A stretch of DNA of 64,000 bases from Ardenticatenaceae bacterium (GTDB taxonomy: Bacteria; Chloroflexota; Anaerolineae; Promineifilales; Promineifilaceae): the NCBI GenBank assembly GCA_020634315.1, contig JACKBV010000017.1:29284-93283 (forward strand), read 5' to 3'. A program made the position numbers and the translations under genes. Below, piece by piece: positions 54,999-63,081 of this stretch (position 1 is the stretch's first letter; the number at the start of each line of letters is the position of its first letter). The notes beneath the pieces were generated by a model. It was not told where the DNA came from and searched no databases. It saw nothing but the letters and a program-made list of their open reading frames with translations.

Positions 54999-55990
54999 CA
55001 CAGGATGATCGAGAATTACAGGAGGTTATGAACCAGCTTTCTCTGTTGGAACCGGGGCCGGGCGATGTGCCCAAGCCAGCCAGTCGTGCTCTGGCTGAGG
55101 TTCAGCGACAAATCCATGCGCCGCGCTCAACGCCGTTACACACATTTTGGCGAAGTTTTTTCGCTAACTCGAACCGGCGCATGGCAACGGCCGTTGCCCT
55201 CTTAACCCTGGTCTTTGCCTTTGCTCTCAGCTTTCCCTCCGTGCGTGCCGCAGCCAGCGACTTCCTTGGCCTTTTCCGCGTGCAAAAATTCGCGGCCATT
55301 GCCATTTCTCCACAACAGCTAGCCGTACTCAGCCGCATTGCGGAAGAGGGATTGATGCCCGGCGAGATCGAAGTGCTGAGCGAACCCGGCGCAACCCATT
55401 CCGTCGCTTCGCTGCAAGATGCGGCGCAGGCCGCCGCTATGGATCGGGTACGCACGCCATCCCTGCTCGGCGATGCCGATACCGTATTTGTGATGGATGG
55501 CGGGCAAGCGCGTCTCACACTCGACCTGGAGGGGGTGCGCGAAATCCTGACAATGGCTGGCGCCGATCCATCCTTGCTGCCCGACAGCCTGGATGGTACA
55601 CAGGTAGATGTGGTTGTGTATGCGGGCATTGAATTAGATTGGGACGATGGCACATGGCTGGTGCAAATGCCCAGCCCCCTGGTGACCTATCCCGAAGACC
55701 TGAATTATGTCATGTTGGGCGAAGCTTTGCTGCAAGCCTTGGGCATGTCACCTGACGAAGCGGCACGATTGGCACAGCAAGTTGATTGGACCAGTACCTT
55801 GCTGCTGCCCATTCCGCAAAGTACCGCCAATTTCAATGAAGTTAACATAAATGGCAGCAGCGGTTTGGCGCTCAGCAGCCTGGATGATGATTACGGCGCA
55901 GTGATCTGGCAGCAGGATGGCATCCTTTATCTGCTTAGCGGGCAGGGCAGCGTCAATGAGTTAATTCGCCTGGCGAATTCTGTGCGCTGA
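54995..55990 (+). CDS. Putative transmembrane anti-sigma factor
   Basis: 331 residues, overlapping the sigma gene by four bases. A short cytoplasmic N-terminus (about 1-60; DDRELQEVMNQLSLLEPGPG), one membrane helix (MATAVALLTLVFAFALSFPS, about 63-82) and a long extracytoplasmic domain (EIEVLSEPGATHSVASLQDA, YPEDLNYVMLGEALLQALGM). No zinc HxxxCxxC motif is present, so it is not a ZAS-type anti-sigma. The role is inferred from position and topology. Confidence 0.75.
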   Translation: MTQDDRELQEVMNQLSLLEPGPGDVPKPASRALAEVQRQIHAPRSTPLHTFWRSFFANSNRRMATAVALLTLVFAFALSFPSVRAAASDFLGLFRVQKFAAIAISPQQLAVLSRIAEEGLMPGEIEVLSEPGATHSVASLQDAAQAAAMDRVRTPSLLGDADTVFVMDGGQARLTLDLEGVREILTMAGADPSLLPDSLDGTQVDVVVYAGIELDWDDGTWLVQMPSPLVTYPEDLNYVMLGEALLQALGMSPDEAARLAQQVDWTSTLLLPIPQSTANFNEVNINGSSGLALSSLDDDYGAVIWQQDGILYLLSGQGSVNELIRLANSVR

Positions 55991-56019
55991 GGGTTGTGAC
56001 AACGCGTTATAATCTTTCC

Positions 56020-56322
56020 ATGTTGAGAAACCCATTTGTCATATCCGGCGTCGTTTTGTTGTTTGTGTTGCTGGCTGCCCTTTATGGGTCGCGTGGGCAG
56101 CGCCGCCAACGCGCCACAGATGGGGAGGCGGTGCGTACCTGGATGGTTCAATGTCCGCGCTGTAATCGCTGGAAACGCATGACGCCGCTGGCTGCGCCAC
56201 CGCATGAGGCGGTGACATTGGTTGCTTCTGCGGCGGTACACCCCGGCGCACAATATCGCTATACAAATCAGTACAAATGCCCATTTTGCGGGCATCTTTG
56301 GCAAGAAAGCTATTTGGAGTAA
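56020..56322 (+). CDS. Small membrane protein with zinc ribbon
   Basis: 100 residues from ATG 56020 (a GTG at 55996 is possible). One N-terminal helix (VISGVVLLFVLLAALYG) is followed by a cytoplasmic zinc ribbon: CPRC (about 44-47) and CPFC (about 88-91) with KCPFCGHLWQESY. No family is recognised. It lies between the anti-sigma gene and the ABC ATPase gene, spacing three bases to the latter, and is probably co-transcribed. Confidence 0.7.
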   Translation: MLRNPFVISGVVLLFVLLAALYGSRGQRRQRATDGEAVRTWMVQCPRCNRWKRMTPLAAPPHEAVTLVASAAVHPGAQYRYTNQYKCPFCGHLWQESYLE

Positions 56323-56325
56323 TGT

Positions 56326-57264
56326 GTGTCCGCTCAACCACTCACCATTCACACAATGAGTTTGCGTAAGGAATTTGGGGCAAAGGTGGCTGTTGCCGAT
56401 CTGTCATTGCAGGTGGGCAGGGGCGAAGTGTTTGGGTTTTTAGGGCCAAATGGGGCGGGGAAAACGACATCGGTGAAGATGTTATTGGGGTTGACGAGGC
56501 CGACTGCGGGAACGGCCGTTTTATTGGACAAACCCCTCGGTGATCGCCAGGCACGCGCCAAAATTGGCTTTTTGCCAGAACACTTCCGCTTCCATGAATG
56601 GCTGCGTGCCGGGGAATTCCTCGATTTGCACGGCCGTCTTTATGGCATGAACCGCGAAGCGCGTGCGGCGGCCATCCCTGATTTGCTGGCGCTGGTGGGG
56701 CTGGCTGACCGCACAGCCACAAAGCTGCAAGCCTTTTCCAAGGGGATGTTGCAGCGCATCGGGTTGGCGCAAGCCTTGCTCAATGATCCGGAAATTGTGT
56801 TTTTAGATGAGCCGACATCAGGATTAGATCCATTGGGTCGCTTGTTGGTGCGCGACATCATTGATGGGCTGCGCGGAGAGGGGCGCACGGTCTTCCTCAA
56901 TTCACACCTGTTGGGGGAGGTGGAAAAAACGTGTGATCGGGTGGCATTTATTCGCGATGGGCGCGTTTTGCAAACGATTTCGCTGCATGATCCAGAGGAA
57001 AGGGTGCAGGTGACGCTGCGCGTGGGCAGTCCGACGCCGCAATTGCTGGCTGATCTGACGCAGTTTGGGGAGCATGTGAATTTGTCACGGCATAACGGCC
57101 GTATTCATCTCACCTTGGCGCATGAATCGCGCCTTCCTGACCTGGCTGCCTGGCTGGTGCAGAGCGGCTACAGTTTGTACGAACTCAATCCGCAGCGCCT
57201 CTCTCTGGAAGATCGCTTTTTGCAAATTGTGGGCAATGACAGCGGTGATGGGGCCGCGCGTTGA
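56326..57264 (+). CDS. ABC transporter ATP-binding protein (CcmA/NosF type)
   Basis: 312 residues from a GTG six bases after GGAG. Walker A FLGPNGAGKTTSVKMLLGLT, signature FSKGMLQRIGLAQALL (Ser-Lys-Gly in place of SGGQ, common in this group), Walker B IVFLDEPTSGLDP and switch His in LNSHLLGEVEKTCDRVAF. A C-terminal extension of about 90 residues is regulatory. The permease is encoded 86 bases downstream. Substrate not predictable. Confidence 0.92.
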   Translation: MSAQPLTIHTMSLRKEFGAKVAVADLSLQVGRGEVFGFLGPNGAGKTTSVKMLLGLTRPTAGTAVLLDKPLGDRQARAKIGFLPEHFRFHEWLRAGEFLDLHGRLYGMNREARAAAIPDLLALVGLADRTATKLQAFSKGMLQRIGLAQALLNDPEIVFLDEPTSGLDPLGRLLVRDIIDGLRGEGRTVFLNSHLLGEVEKTCDRVAFIRDGRVLQTISLHDPEERVQVTLRVGSPTPQLLADLTQFGEHVNLSRHNGRIHLTLAHESRLPDLAAWLVQSGYSLYELNPQRLSLEDRFLQIVGNDSGDGAAR

Positions 57265-57340
57265 GATGGCTGTAATCGGTGGGCGGTAGCCGGTTTTTGA
57301 GAGTGACCGCTAGTTGATGGGCGGTTGTGTGAGCACATAG
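57265..57340. repeat. GGGCGGT stutter tract between ABC genes
   Basis: GTAATCGGTGGGCGGTAGCCGG and GCTAGTTGATGGGCGGTTGT fragments (cut here to key units CGGT, GGGCGGT) belong to the same low-complexity family as 51808. It separates the ATPase and permease genes. Confidence 0.45.
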
Positions 57341-57350
57341 ACGAACGAGT

Positions 57351-58184
57351 ATGACCACTTTGACGATTGCTTATTTGACCATTCGCGAGACGCAGCGCCG
57401 CCGCATTTTGTGGATTGCGCTGGCCTTGGGGTTGTTGTTTTTGTTTGTTTTTTGCCTTGGCTTTCATTATGTCTACCTGGATTTTGAGAGAACGTGGGTG
57501 GGCAATGAAGAAGCGCAGTTGCTGGCAAGTTTGCTGCTGGCTGCTGGTTTGTATGCGACGAATTTTATTGCCATTGTGATTTCTGTGGTGACATCGGTAA
57601 CGGCCGTTTCTGCCGAAGTCGAAACGCATACCGTCGAAACCTTGCTCACCAAGCCAATTCGCCGTTGGGAGCTGGTTTTGGGCAAATGGCTTGGTTTTGC
57701 GGTCATGTTGTTGGTGTACATTGTGCTGCTCACGGGCAGTATTTTGCTATTTGTGTATCTGCGTGCCGATTACACGGTGAGCAATTTGCTGCCCGGCATG
57801 ATGTTAATGGTGATGCAAGGGTTGCTGCTGCTGTCGCTGACCATTGCCGGAGGGACGCGGCTTTCGTCGCTGGCGAATGGCGTGTTGGCCTTTATGCTTT
57901 ATGGCGTTGCCTTTGTCGGCGGTTGGGTGGAGCAAATTGGGGCGATTGTACGCAATGAAACGGCCGTAGACATTGGGATTGTCGCCAGCCTGATTATGCC
58001 CAGCGAAATTTTGTGGAAAAAGGCGCTGACTTTGTTTCAGCCAGCGTTCACCAGCAGTCCAATGATGGCCGGCCCGTTCACGGTTGCTTCGCAGCCGAGT
58101 GATGCCATGTTGGTTTATGCGGTTTTGTACATGGCGGGCATGGTGGGGTTCGCCTTGTGGAGCTTTACGCGGCGCGATTTGTAG
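57351..58184 (+). CDS. ABC transporter permease (ABC-2/NosY type)
   Basis: 277 residues with six predicted helices: WIALALGLLFLFVFCLGFHY, LASLLLAAGLYATNFIAIVI, KWLGFAVMLLVYIVLLTGSI, MMLMVMQGLLLLSLTIAGGT, VLAFMLYGVAFVGGWV and MLVYAVLYMAGMVGFALWSF. The segment VETHTVETLLTKPIRRWELV, between helices 2 and 3, is the NosY-like coupling element. It forms an exporter with the ATPase at 56326. Confidence 0.88.
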   Translation: MTTLTIAYLTIRETQRRRILWIALALGLLFLFVFCLGFHYVYLDFERTWVGNEEAQLLASLLLAAGLYATNFIAIVISVVTSVTAVSAEVETHTVETLLTKPIRRWELVLGKWLGFAVMLLVYIVLLTGSILLFVYLRADYTVSNLLPGMMLMVMQGLLLLSLTIAGGTRLSSLANGVLAFMLYGVAFVGGWVEQIGAIVRNETAVDIGIVASLIMPSEILWKKALTLFQPAFTSSPMMAGPFTVASQPSDAMLVYAVLYMAGMVGFALWSFTRRDL

Positions 58185-58404
58185 GGCGGAAGCCGGGTGC
58201 CAGAACCATAGATTTGGCGCAAAGGGAAAAAACGCTGCACCGTTGTGCCTCTACGCGACATAAAGTTGTTTTCAGCAAAATTCAATAGTTGCGTTTTGCC
58301 ATTGACGAAACGGCCGTTTCTCACAATAATCCTACCCGTAAACAGCTACCAGTAATCCGAAAACAGTTGTCAGCGGGCTGAACGCTGGCAGCGAGGAGAT
58401 GCCC

Positions 58405-58812
58405 ATGCCCACAACCGGAAACTGGCCGCCGACGACAAGCCTGAGTGAGCGCCAGCGCCAACGCCTCTTGATTTGGGCAGAAATGGCTTTGCAACGTCAG
58501 GTCGCCCCCCTGAATCTGCCTGAGGCTGAAATGGCACAGGTCATAGCAGATAAAGAAACGGCCGTTACCCTTATCATTACCGGCGTTGATGACCTGATTG
58601 CCGAATTACACGAACCCGTTAACGATATTGTTGACGATGGCCTCATTCGCCTCTTCAAGAATCTGGCCTGGCTGACCGGCCATCCGGCACCCTATGCGCA
58701 TCGGCACTTTGTCAAGCAATTTAGATTGGCCCGCATGACCAACAATCCGGAGGAAGCCTTTCGTAACCTGTTTCAAGCCATTGTTGTCAGCAGTGTTGCG
58801 CCTCATGCATAA
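58405..58812 (+). CDS. Conserved-looking hypothetical protein
   Basis: 135 residues from ATG 58405, six bases after GAGGAG; the ATG at 58399 adjoins that site. Predicted all-helical: SERQRQRLLIWAEMALQRQV, VDDLIAELHEPVNDIVDDGL, HFVKQFRLARMTNNPEEAFR. No family is recognised. It lies 38 bases before the HerA-like ATPase gene in the same direction and is likely part of that operon. Confidence 0.65.
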   Translation: MPTTGNWPPTTSLSERQRQRLLIWAEMALQRQVAPLNLPEAEMAQVIADKETAVTLIITGVDDLIAELHEPVNDIVDDGLIRLFKNLAWLTGHPAPYAHRHFVKQFRLARMTNNPEEAFRNLFQAIVVSSVAPHA

Positions 58813-58850
58813 AACGCTGGCAATGTCATGCTGACCTGGAGCATATAAAA

Positions 58851-61376
58851 ATGACCCATGCAAACGGCCGTTTCTACCTAGGCCGACTTTTTGACTCACA
58901 AACCGGCACAACCGGGGAGCAGCCACTTCTCTACGAAAAAGAAGATTTAACCACACACGCCGTCATCGTCGGCATGACCGGCTCCGGCAAAACCGGCTTG
59001 TGCCTCGACTTAATGGAAGAAGCTGCCCTCAACCGCATTCCCGCCTTGATGATTGACCCCAAAGGCGACATCACCAATGCACTGCTGCATTTCCCACAGT
59101 TACTGGCACAAGATTTCCAGCCCTGGCTCAACGCCGATGAAGCACGGCGTGCCGGGAAGGAACTGGCGCAAGCCGCTGCCGACACGGCCGATCTCTGGCG
59201 TAATGGCCTCGCCGAATGGGACATACAGCCAGAGCGGATTCAGGCATTGCAAGACAGCGTGCGCTTTGCCGTTTACACCCCTGGTTCCGACGCCGGACTG
59301 CCGATTAGCATTCTCGCCTCGCTCAAAGCGCCGACCATCCCCTGGCAAAGCAACAAGGAACTGCTGCGCGAGAAAATCTCCGGCACAGTGACCGCCTTGC
59401 TGGGGTTAATTGGCCTCAAAGATATTGATCCCGTGCGTTCGCGCGAACACATCTTGCTGGCAAACATTTTTGAACATGCCTGGAGCCGCGGCATTGACCT
59501 TGACCTGGGCGAATTGATCATGCAAACGCAAACGCCGCCCTTTGCCAAATTGGGCGTTTTCGATGTGAATCGCTTCTTCCCGGAAAAGGATCGCTTTGAT
59601 TTGGCGCTGCTGCTAAACAATATCCTGGCGGCTCCTGCGTTTCAGACCTGGATCGAAGGCGAGCCGTTGGACGTGCAATCGCTGCTTTACGACGCCGATG
59701 GCACGCCGCGCCACACCATTTTTTACATCGCGCATCTTGCCGATGCCGAGCGTATGTTTTTTGTGACGCTGCTGTATACGGCCGTAGAAACATGGATGCG
59801 GGCACAAAGCGGCACAAATTCGCTGCGTGCGCTTGTCTATTTCGACGAGATTTTTGGCTATCTGCCGCCCATCGGCAATCCGCCATCAAAAGAGCCGATG
59901 CTGCGCATGTTAAAGCAGGCGCGTGCTTTTGGCGTGGGCATGGTGCTCGCCTCGCAAAACCCGGTGGACATTGATTACAAAGCATTGTCCAACGCCGGAA
60001 CCTGGTTCATTGGCAAGTTGGGCACAGACCAGGATAAACAGCGGTTGCTCGATGGCCTGGCCAGCGCCGTGCCGGGCGGTCTGGATCGGCAGGCATATGA
60101 CTACTTAATTTCGGCCCTGGGCAAGCGGGTGTTTTTGCTGCGCAATGTGCATGACAGCCAGCCATTGCTGTTCCAGACGCGTTGGGCGATGAATTACCTG
60201 GCCGGGCCGGTGACACGGGCACAAATTCCGGCGCTCAATGCGCTGGTTGGCGCTGACAAAGCGCCGGTTGTGGTCAGCGATGAGCCGCCGCCTGCGGCTG
60301 CTGTGCAGCCTTCTCAAGAAGCAGCCGTCGTGGTGGCGCAAGCCGCTGGCGATGTTTTGCCCAATGCCGGGACACGTCCCGCCATTCCGGGGCGCGTGCA
60401 GGAGTATTTTTTGCCGGTTACGCTGTCCCTGGCTGAGGTGGCGCAGGAAAACGGCCGTTCCCTGCCAACCGATCCCACTGCTTCAGGGTTGCTTTATCGG
60501 CCGGTGCTGCTGGCGCAGGCCGATGTGCGTTTTCTCAATCGCAAATACAACCTCGATTATGAGTTGAAATTGGCTTGCCTGGCTGCTGAGCCAGACCGGC
60601 GCGGCGTGGTGCGCTGGTCTGAGCATGGCATCCAGCCGCTTGCTGCCGCTGAGCTGGAGCGCCAGCCTGTGGCGGAGGCGCGATTTGCCACATTAGAGGA
60701 GCCGTTGGCCGATGCGCGATTGGTGGGCAGCATGGAAAAGGATTTTGTGGATTGGATTTATCACAGCACGCAGGTTCAGGTGAAGGCGAACGAGGCTTTA
60801 GGGTGTTATGCTGGACCTGCGGTGAGTGAGCGTGAATTTGCCAGCATGTGCCGGGAGGCGGCCGCGGCGAAAGCAGACGCGGAAGATGACAAAGTGGAAG
60901 CGCAGTATGAGCGCAAACTAGACGCTCTGGAGAAGAAACTGGCGCAAGAGGAGCGCGAACTGCGCGATGATGAAGCGGAACTGGCGCGGCGGCGGCGCGA
61001 AGAGTTTGGCAAACATGCGGAAACGCTGATCGGCCTCTTTACCCGGCGGCGCAGCAGTGTCTCTGCCTCGCTCAGCAAGCGGCGCATGACGGAGAAGGCG
61101 GCTGACGATGTGACCGAATCGAAGGAAGCGATTGCGGCGTTTCAACAGGAGTTGGTCGAATTGGAAGAGGAGATGAAAGCGGCGCTGGCGGCCGTTCGTG
61201 AAAAGTGGCTGGATGCGGCGGCCGAGACGACGGAAATTGTGGTGACGCCGTTCAAGAAGGATGTTCACGTCGAGTTGTTTGGCGTGGCCTGGCTGCCTTA
61301 TCATTTGTTGATGGATAACGGCCGTATCCTGGAACTGCCCGCTTTTATCCCCAAATCGGCAGCGGCGCATGGGTGA
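58851..61376 (+). CDS. HerA/DUF87-like ATPase with C-terminal coiled coil
   Basis: 841 residues. Walker A GMTGSGKTGLCLDLMEEAAL (about 41-48), followed by ALMIDPKGDITNALL; Walker B VYFDEIFGYLPPIGNPPSKE (about 331); sensor region MVLASQNPVDIDYKALSNAG and the Arg-finger-like end IGKLGTDQDKQRLLDGL. The C-terminal third has a long charged coiled coil (about 665-790; KLDALEKKLAQEERELRDDE). Relatives are hexameric FtsK/HerA-superfamily motors that move DNA or protein. It has no nuclease domain. Neighbours are two small proteins and a PLD-fold protein, a layout reminiscent of HerA-nuclease pairs. Confidence 0.88.
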   Translation: MTHANGRFYLGRLFDSQTGTTGEQPLLYEKEDLTTHAVIVGMTGSGKTGLCLDLMEEAALNRIPALMIDPKGDITNALLHFPQLLAQDFQPWLNADEARRAGKELAQAAADTADLWRNGLAEWDIQPERIQALQDSVRFAVYTPGSDAGLPISILASLKAPTIPWQSNKELLREKISGTVTALLGLIGLKDIDPVRSREHILLANIFEHAWSRGIDLDLGELIMQTQTPPFAKLGVFDVNRFFPEKDRFDLALLLNNILAAPAFQTWIEGEPLDVQSLLYDADGTPRHTIFYIAHLADAERMFFVTLLYTAVETWMRAQSGTNSLRALVYFDEIFGYLPPIGNPPSKEPMLRMLKQARAFGVGMVLASQNPVDIDYKALSNAGTWFIGKLGTDQDKQRLLDGLASAVPGGLDRQAYDYLISALGKRVFLLRNVHDSQPLLFQTRWAMNYLAGPVTRAQIPALNALVGADKAPVVVSDEPPPAAAVQPSQEAAVVVAQAAGDVLPNAGTRPAIPGRVQEYFLPVTLSLAEVAQENGRSLPTDPTASGLLYRPVLLAQADVRFLNRKYNLDYELKLACLAAEPDRRGVVRWSEHGIQPLAAAELERQPVAEARFATLEEPLADARLVGSMEKDFVDWIYHSTQVQVKANEALGCYAGPAVSEREFASMCREAAAAKADAEDDKVEAQYERKLDALEKKLAQEERELRDDEAELARRRREEFGKHAETLIGLFTRRRSSVSASLSKRRMTEKAADDVTESKEAIAAFQQELVELEEEMKAALAAVREKWLDAAAETTEIVVTPFKKDVHVELFGVAWLPYHLLMDNGRILELPAFIPKSAAAHG

Positions 61377-61381
61377 ATGCA

Positions 61382-61915
61382 ATGAGTGATGAAACAGAGT
61401 TAGACAACCCACAAACAAAGATTGCGCAGCGGCGGCAGATGGCCGTAGACGCGCTGTTGGAAAGCAGCCATTTGCGCGACGCGCTGACGGATGAACAGGC
61501 GGCGGTGTTGTTGGATTGGGGTATGGCGCAAATGGAAGCGGGTGCTGCGGCAACGGCCGTTCTCTCCGACGCAGAAGCAGATGCCGCAATGGAAAAGTGG
61601 ATAACGGCCGTTTTCGCTGTGATGAAAGGCGTCAACCGGCTCACTCCCAAATTGGCTGTGCTTGACCAGGAAGAGGCCGAATACCAGATGGACAAGCTGC
61701 TCACCAACTTGCAGCAACTCATCCCTTCTGTGCCAACAAACCTGGCCCTGGAACTTCTCCTGCCTGCACGCAATCAACTGGACAACAGTGAAACGTTTCG
61801 GCGGCTCATGGCTATGATTGTGCCGCCAGCCCCACCAACCAAAAGCATAGACGTGGCAAGCGAAGCGCTTATCCCGTCGCCCCTAACCCCTGCATCTCTT
61901 GAGGAAGAAGAATGA
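61382..61915 (+). CDS. Hypothetical helical protein, operon partner of the HerA-like ATPase
   Basis: 177 residues from ATG 61382 (GTG 61373 possible, overlapping the ATPase stop). Helical throughout: QRRQMAVDALLESSHLRDAL, LDWGMAQMEAGAAATAVLSD, AEYQMDKLLTNLQQLIPSVP. No recognised domain. It overlaps the PLD gene start by four bases (ATGA), so it is translationally coupled on both sides. An adaptor between the ATPase and PLD protein is possible but unsupported. Confidence 0.7.
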   Translation: MSDETELDNPQTKIAQRRQMAVDALLESSHLRDALTDEQAAVLLDWGMAQMEAGAAATAVLSDAEADAAMEKWITAVFAVMKGVNRLTPKLAVLDQEEAEYQMDKLLTNLQQLIPSVPTNLALELLLPARNQLDNSETFRRLMAMIVPPAPPTKSIDVASEALIPSPLTPASLEEEE

Positions 61916-63039
61916 ATAAAAAGACAAGCAGCCTTGGCAGTGTTCTGATCGTCGTTATCCTGGCTATTTTGTCCCTTGTCTTTGGGCAAGATTTTTTAGG
62001 TGAATTGGGCCTGGGTGAAGCAACCAGCACGCAGTCGCCTATCAGTAGTAACAATGGCGGCGGGGGGGATACGGCCGTAAACGGTGATTGGTATGACATT
62101 TACTTCACCAACCCCACCTGCCCGCCAGAGGAAGAGCGCAGCGGCGGTGTTGATGAAACCATTGCCGCCGATTTACTGCAAGCGACAACGCAGGTGGATG
62201 TGGCGGCCTTTGACCTTGATTCTGAGCCAATTACGAATGCGCTCATTGAGTTGGAAAAACGGGGGCTTGTGGTGCGTGTGGTGACGGACACAGACAATGC
62301 TGACCTCAGTTCGATTCGCCGCCTCCGTCGCAATGGCATTAGTGTGATCGAGGATGATCGCAGTGGCTTGATGCATGATAAGTTTATCGTGGTAGACGGC
62401 CGTTACGTCTGGATGGGGTCGCTCAATTACACCACCAATGGCGTTTACTGCAACAACAACAATCTGGTGCGCTTTGACGCGCCGCGCCTGGCTGTCAATT
62501 ACACTGCCGAAATGGACGAAATGTACGACGACCGTCAATTTGGCCCCAGTTCGCCAGATAACACACCAAACGAACAGCTAACAATTCAAGGCGTCTCTGT
62601 CGAGAATTATTTTGGTTCGGAAAAGGAAATCGCGCCGATTATTGCCCGCGCTGTGGCCCGTTCTCAATCAGAAATCCTCTTTCTCGCTTTTTCCTACACC
62701 GATGACCAGGTTGGCGAGGCGATGCTGGGGCGTGCCGAAGCTGGCGTTACAGTACGCGGCGTCTTTGAAACGACCGGCTCCGATACCTCTTACAGCTATT
62801 ACCCCGTCATGAATGCGTTGAATATGACCAACCTTGCCGTACGGACAGATGGCAATCCGCGCATCATGCACCACAAAGTGATCATTATTGACCGCAGCAC
62901 CGTCATTTTTGGGTCATTTAACTTTAGCGATAGTGCCAACAGTCGCAACGATGAAAACATTGTCATTGTTCATGATCCCACATTTGCCAGTTACTTCATT
63001 GAAGAATTTGAGACAGTGTGGGAGGAGGCTGGATCATAA
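61912..63039 (+). CDS. Membrane-anchored phospholipase D-fold protein
   Basis: 375 residues; GAGGAAGA lies before the ATG. An N-terminal helix (VLIVVILAILSLVFG, about 11-26) anchors it. Two HKD motifs: HDKFIVVDGRYVWMGSLNYT (about 155) and HHKVIIIDRSTVIFGSFNFS (about 320), both complete with the GS..N motif. PLD-fold proteins include phospholipases, cardiolipin synthases and nucleases (Nuc, Zucchini); the form with two half-domains of this length and a leading helix could be any. Coupled to the small gene before it and the HerA-like ATPase, a nucleic-acid role is considered. Confidence 0.87.
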   Translation: MNKKTSSLGSVLIVVILAILSLVFGQDFLGELGLGEATSTQSPISSNNGGGGDTAVNGDWYDIYFTNPTCPPEEERSGGVDETIAADLLQATTQVDVAAFDLDSEPITNALIELEKRGLVVRVVTDTDNADLSSIRRLRRNGISVIEDDRSGLMHDKFIVVDGRYVWMGSLNYTTNGVYCNNNNLVRFDAPRLAVNYTAEMDEMYDDRQFGPSSPDNTPNEQLTIQGVSVENYFGSEKEIAPIIARAVARSQSEILFLAFSYTDDQVGEAMLGRAEAGVTVRGVFETTGSDTSYSYYPVMNALNMTNLAVRTDGNPRIMHHKVIIIDRSTVIFGSFNFSDSANSRNDENIVIVHDPTFASYFIEEFETVWEEAGS

Positions 63040-63081
63040 GTTGCGGATTCAGCAATGAGCGCATTTCTATGTGCGTCTTGT

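Noticed and set aside
58405..63039. Naming the HerA-PLD operon as a phage-defence system
   Set aside because: The domains allow it, but there is no defence-island context and PLD folds also act on lipids; reported as a candidate only.
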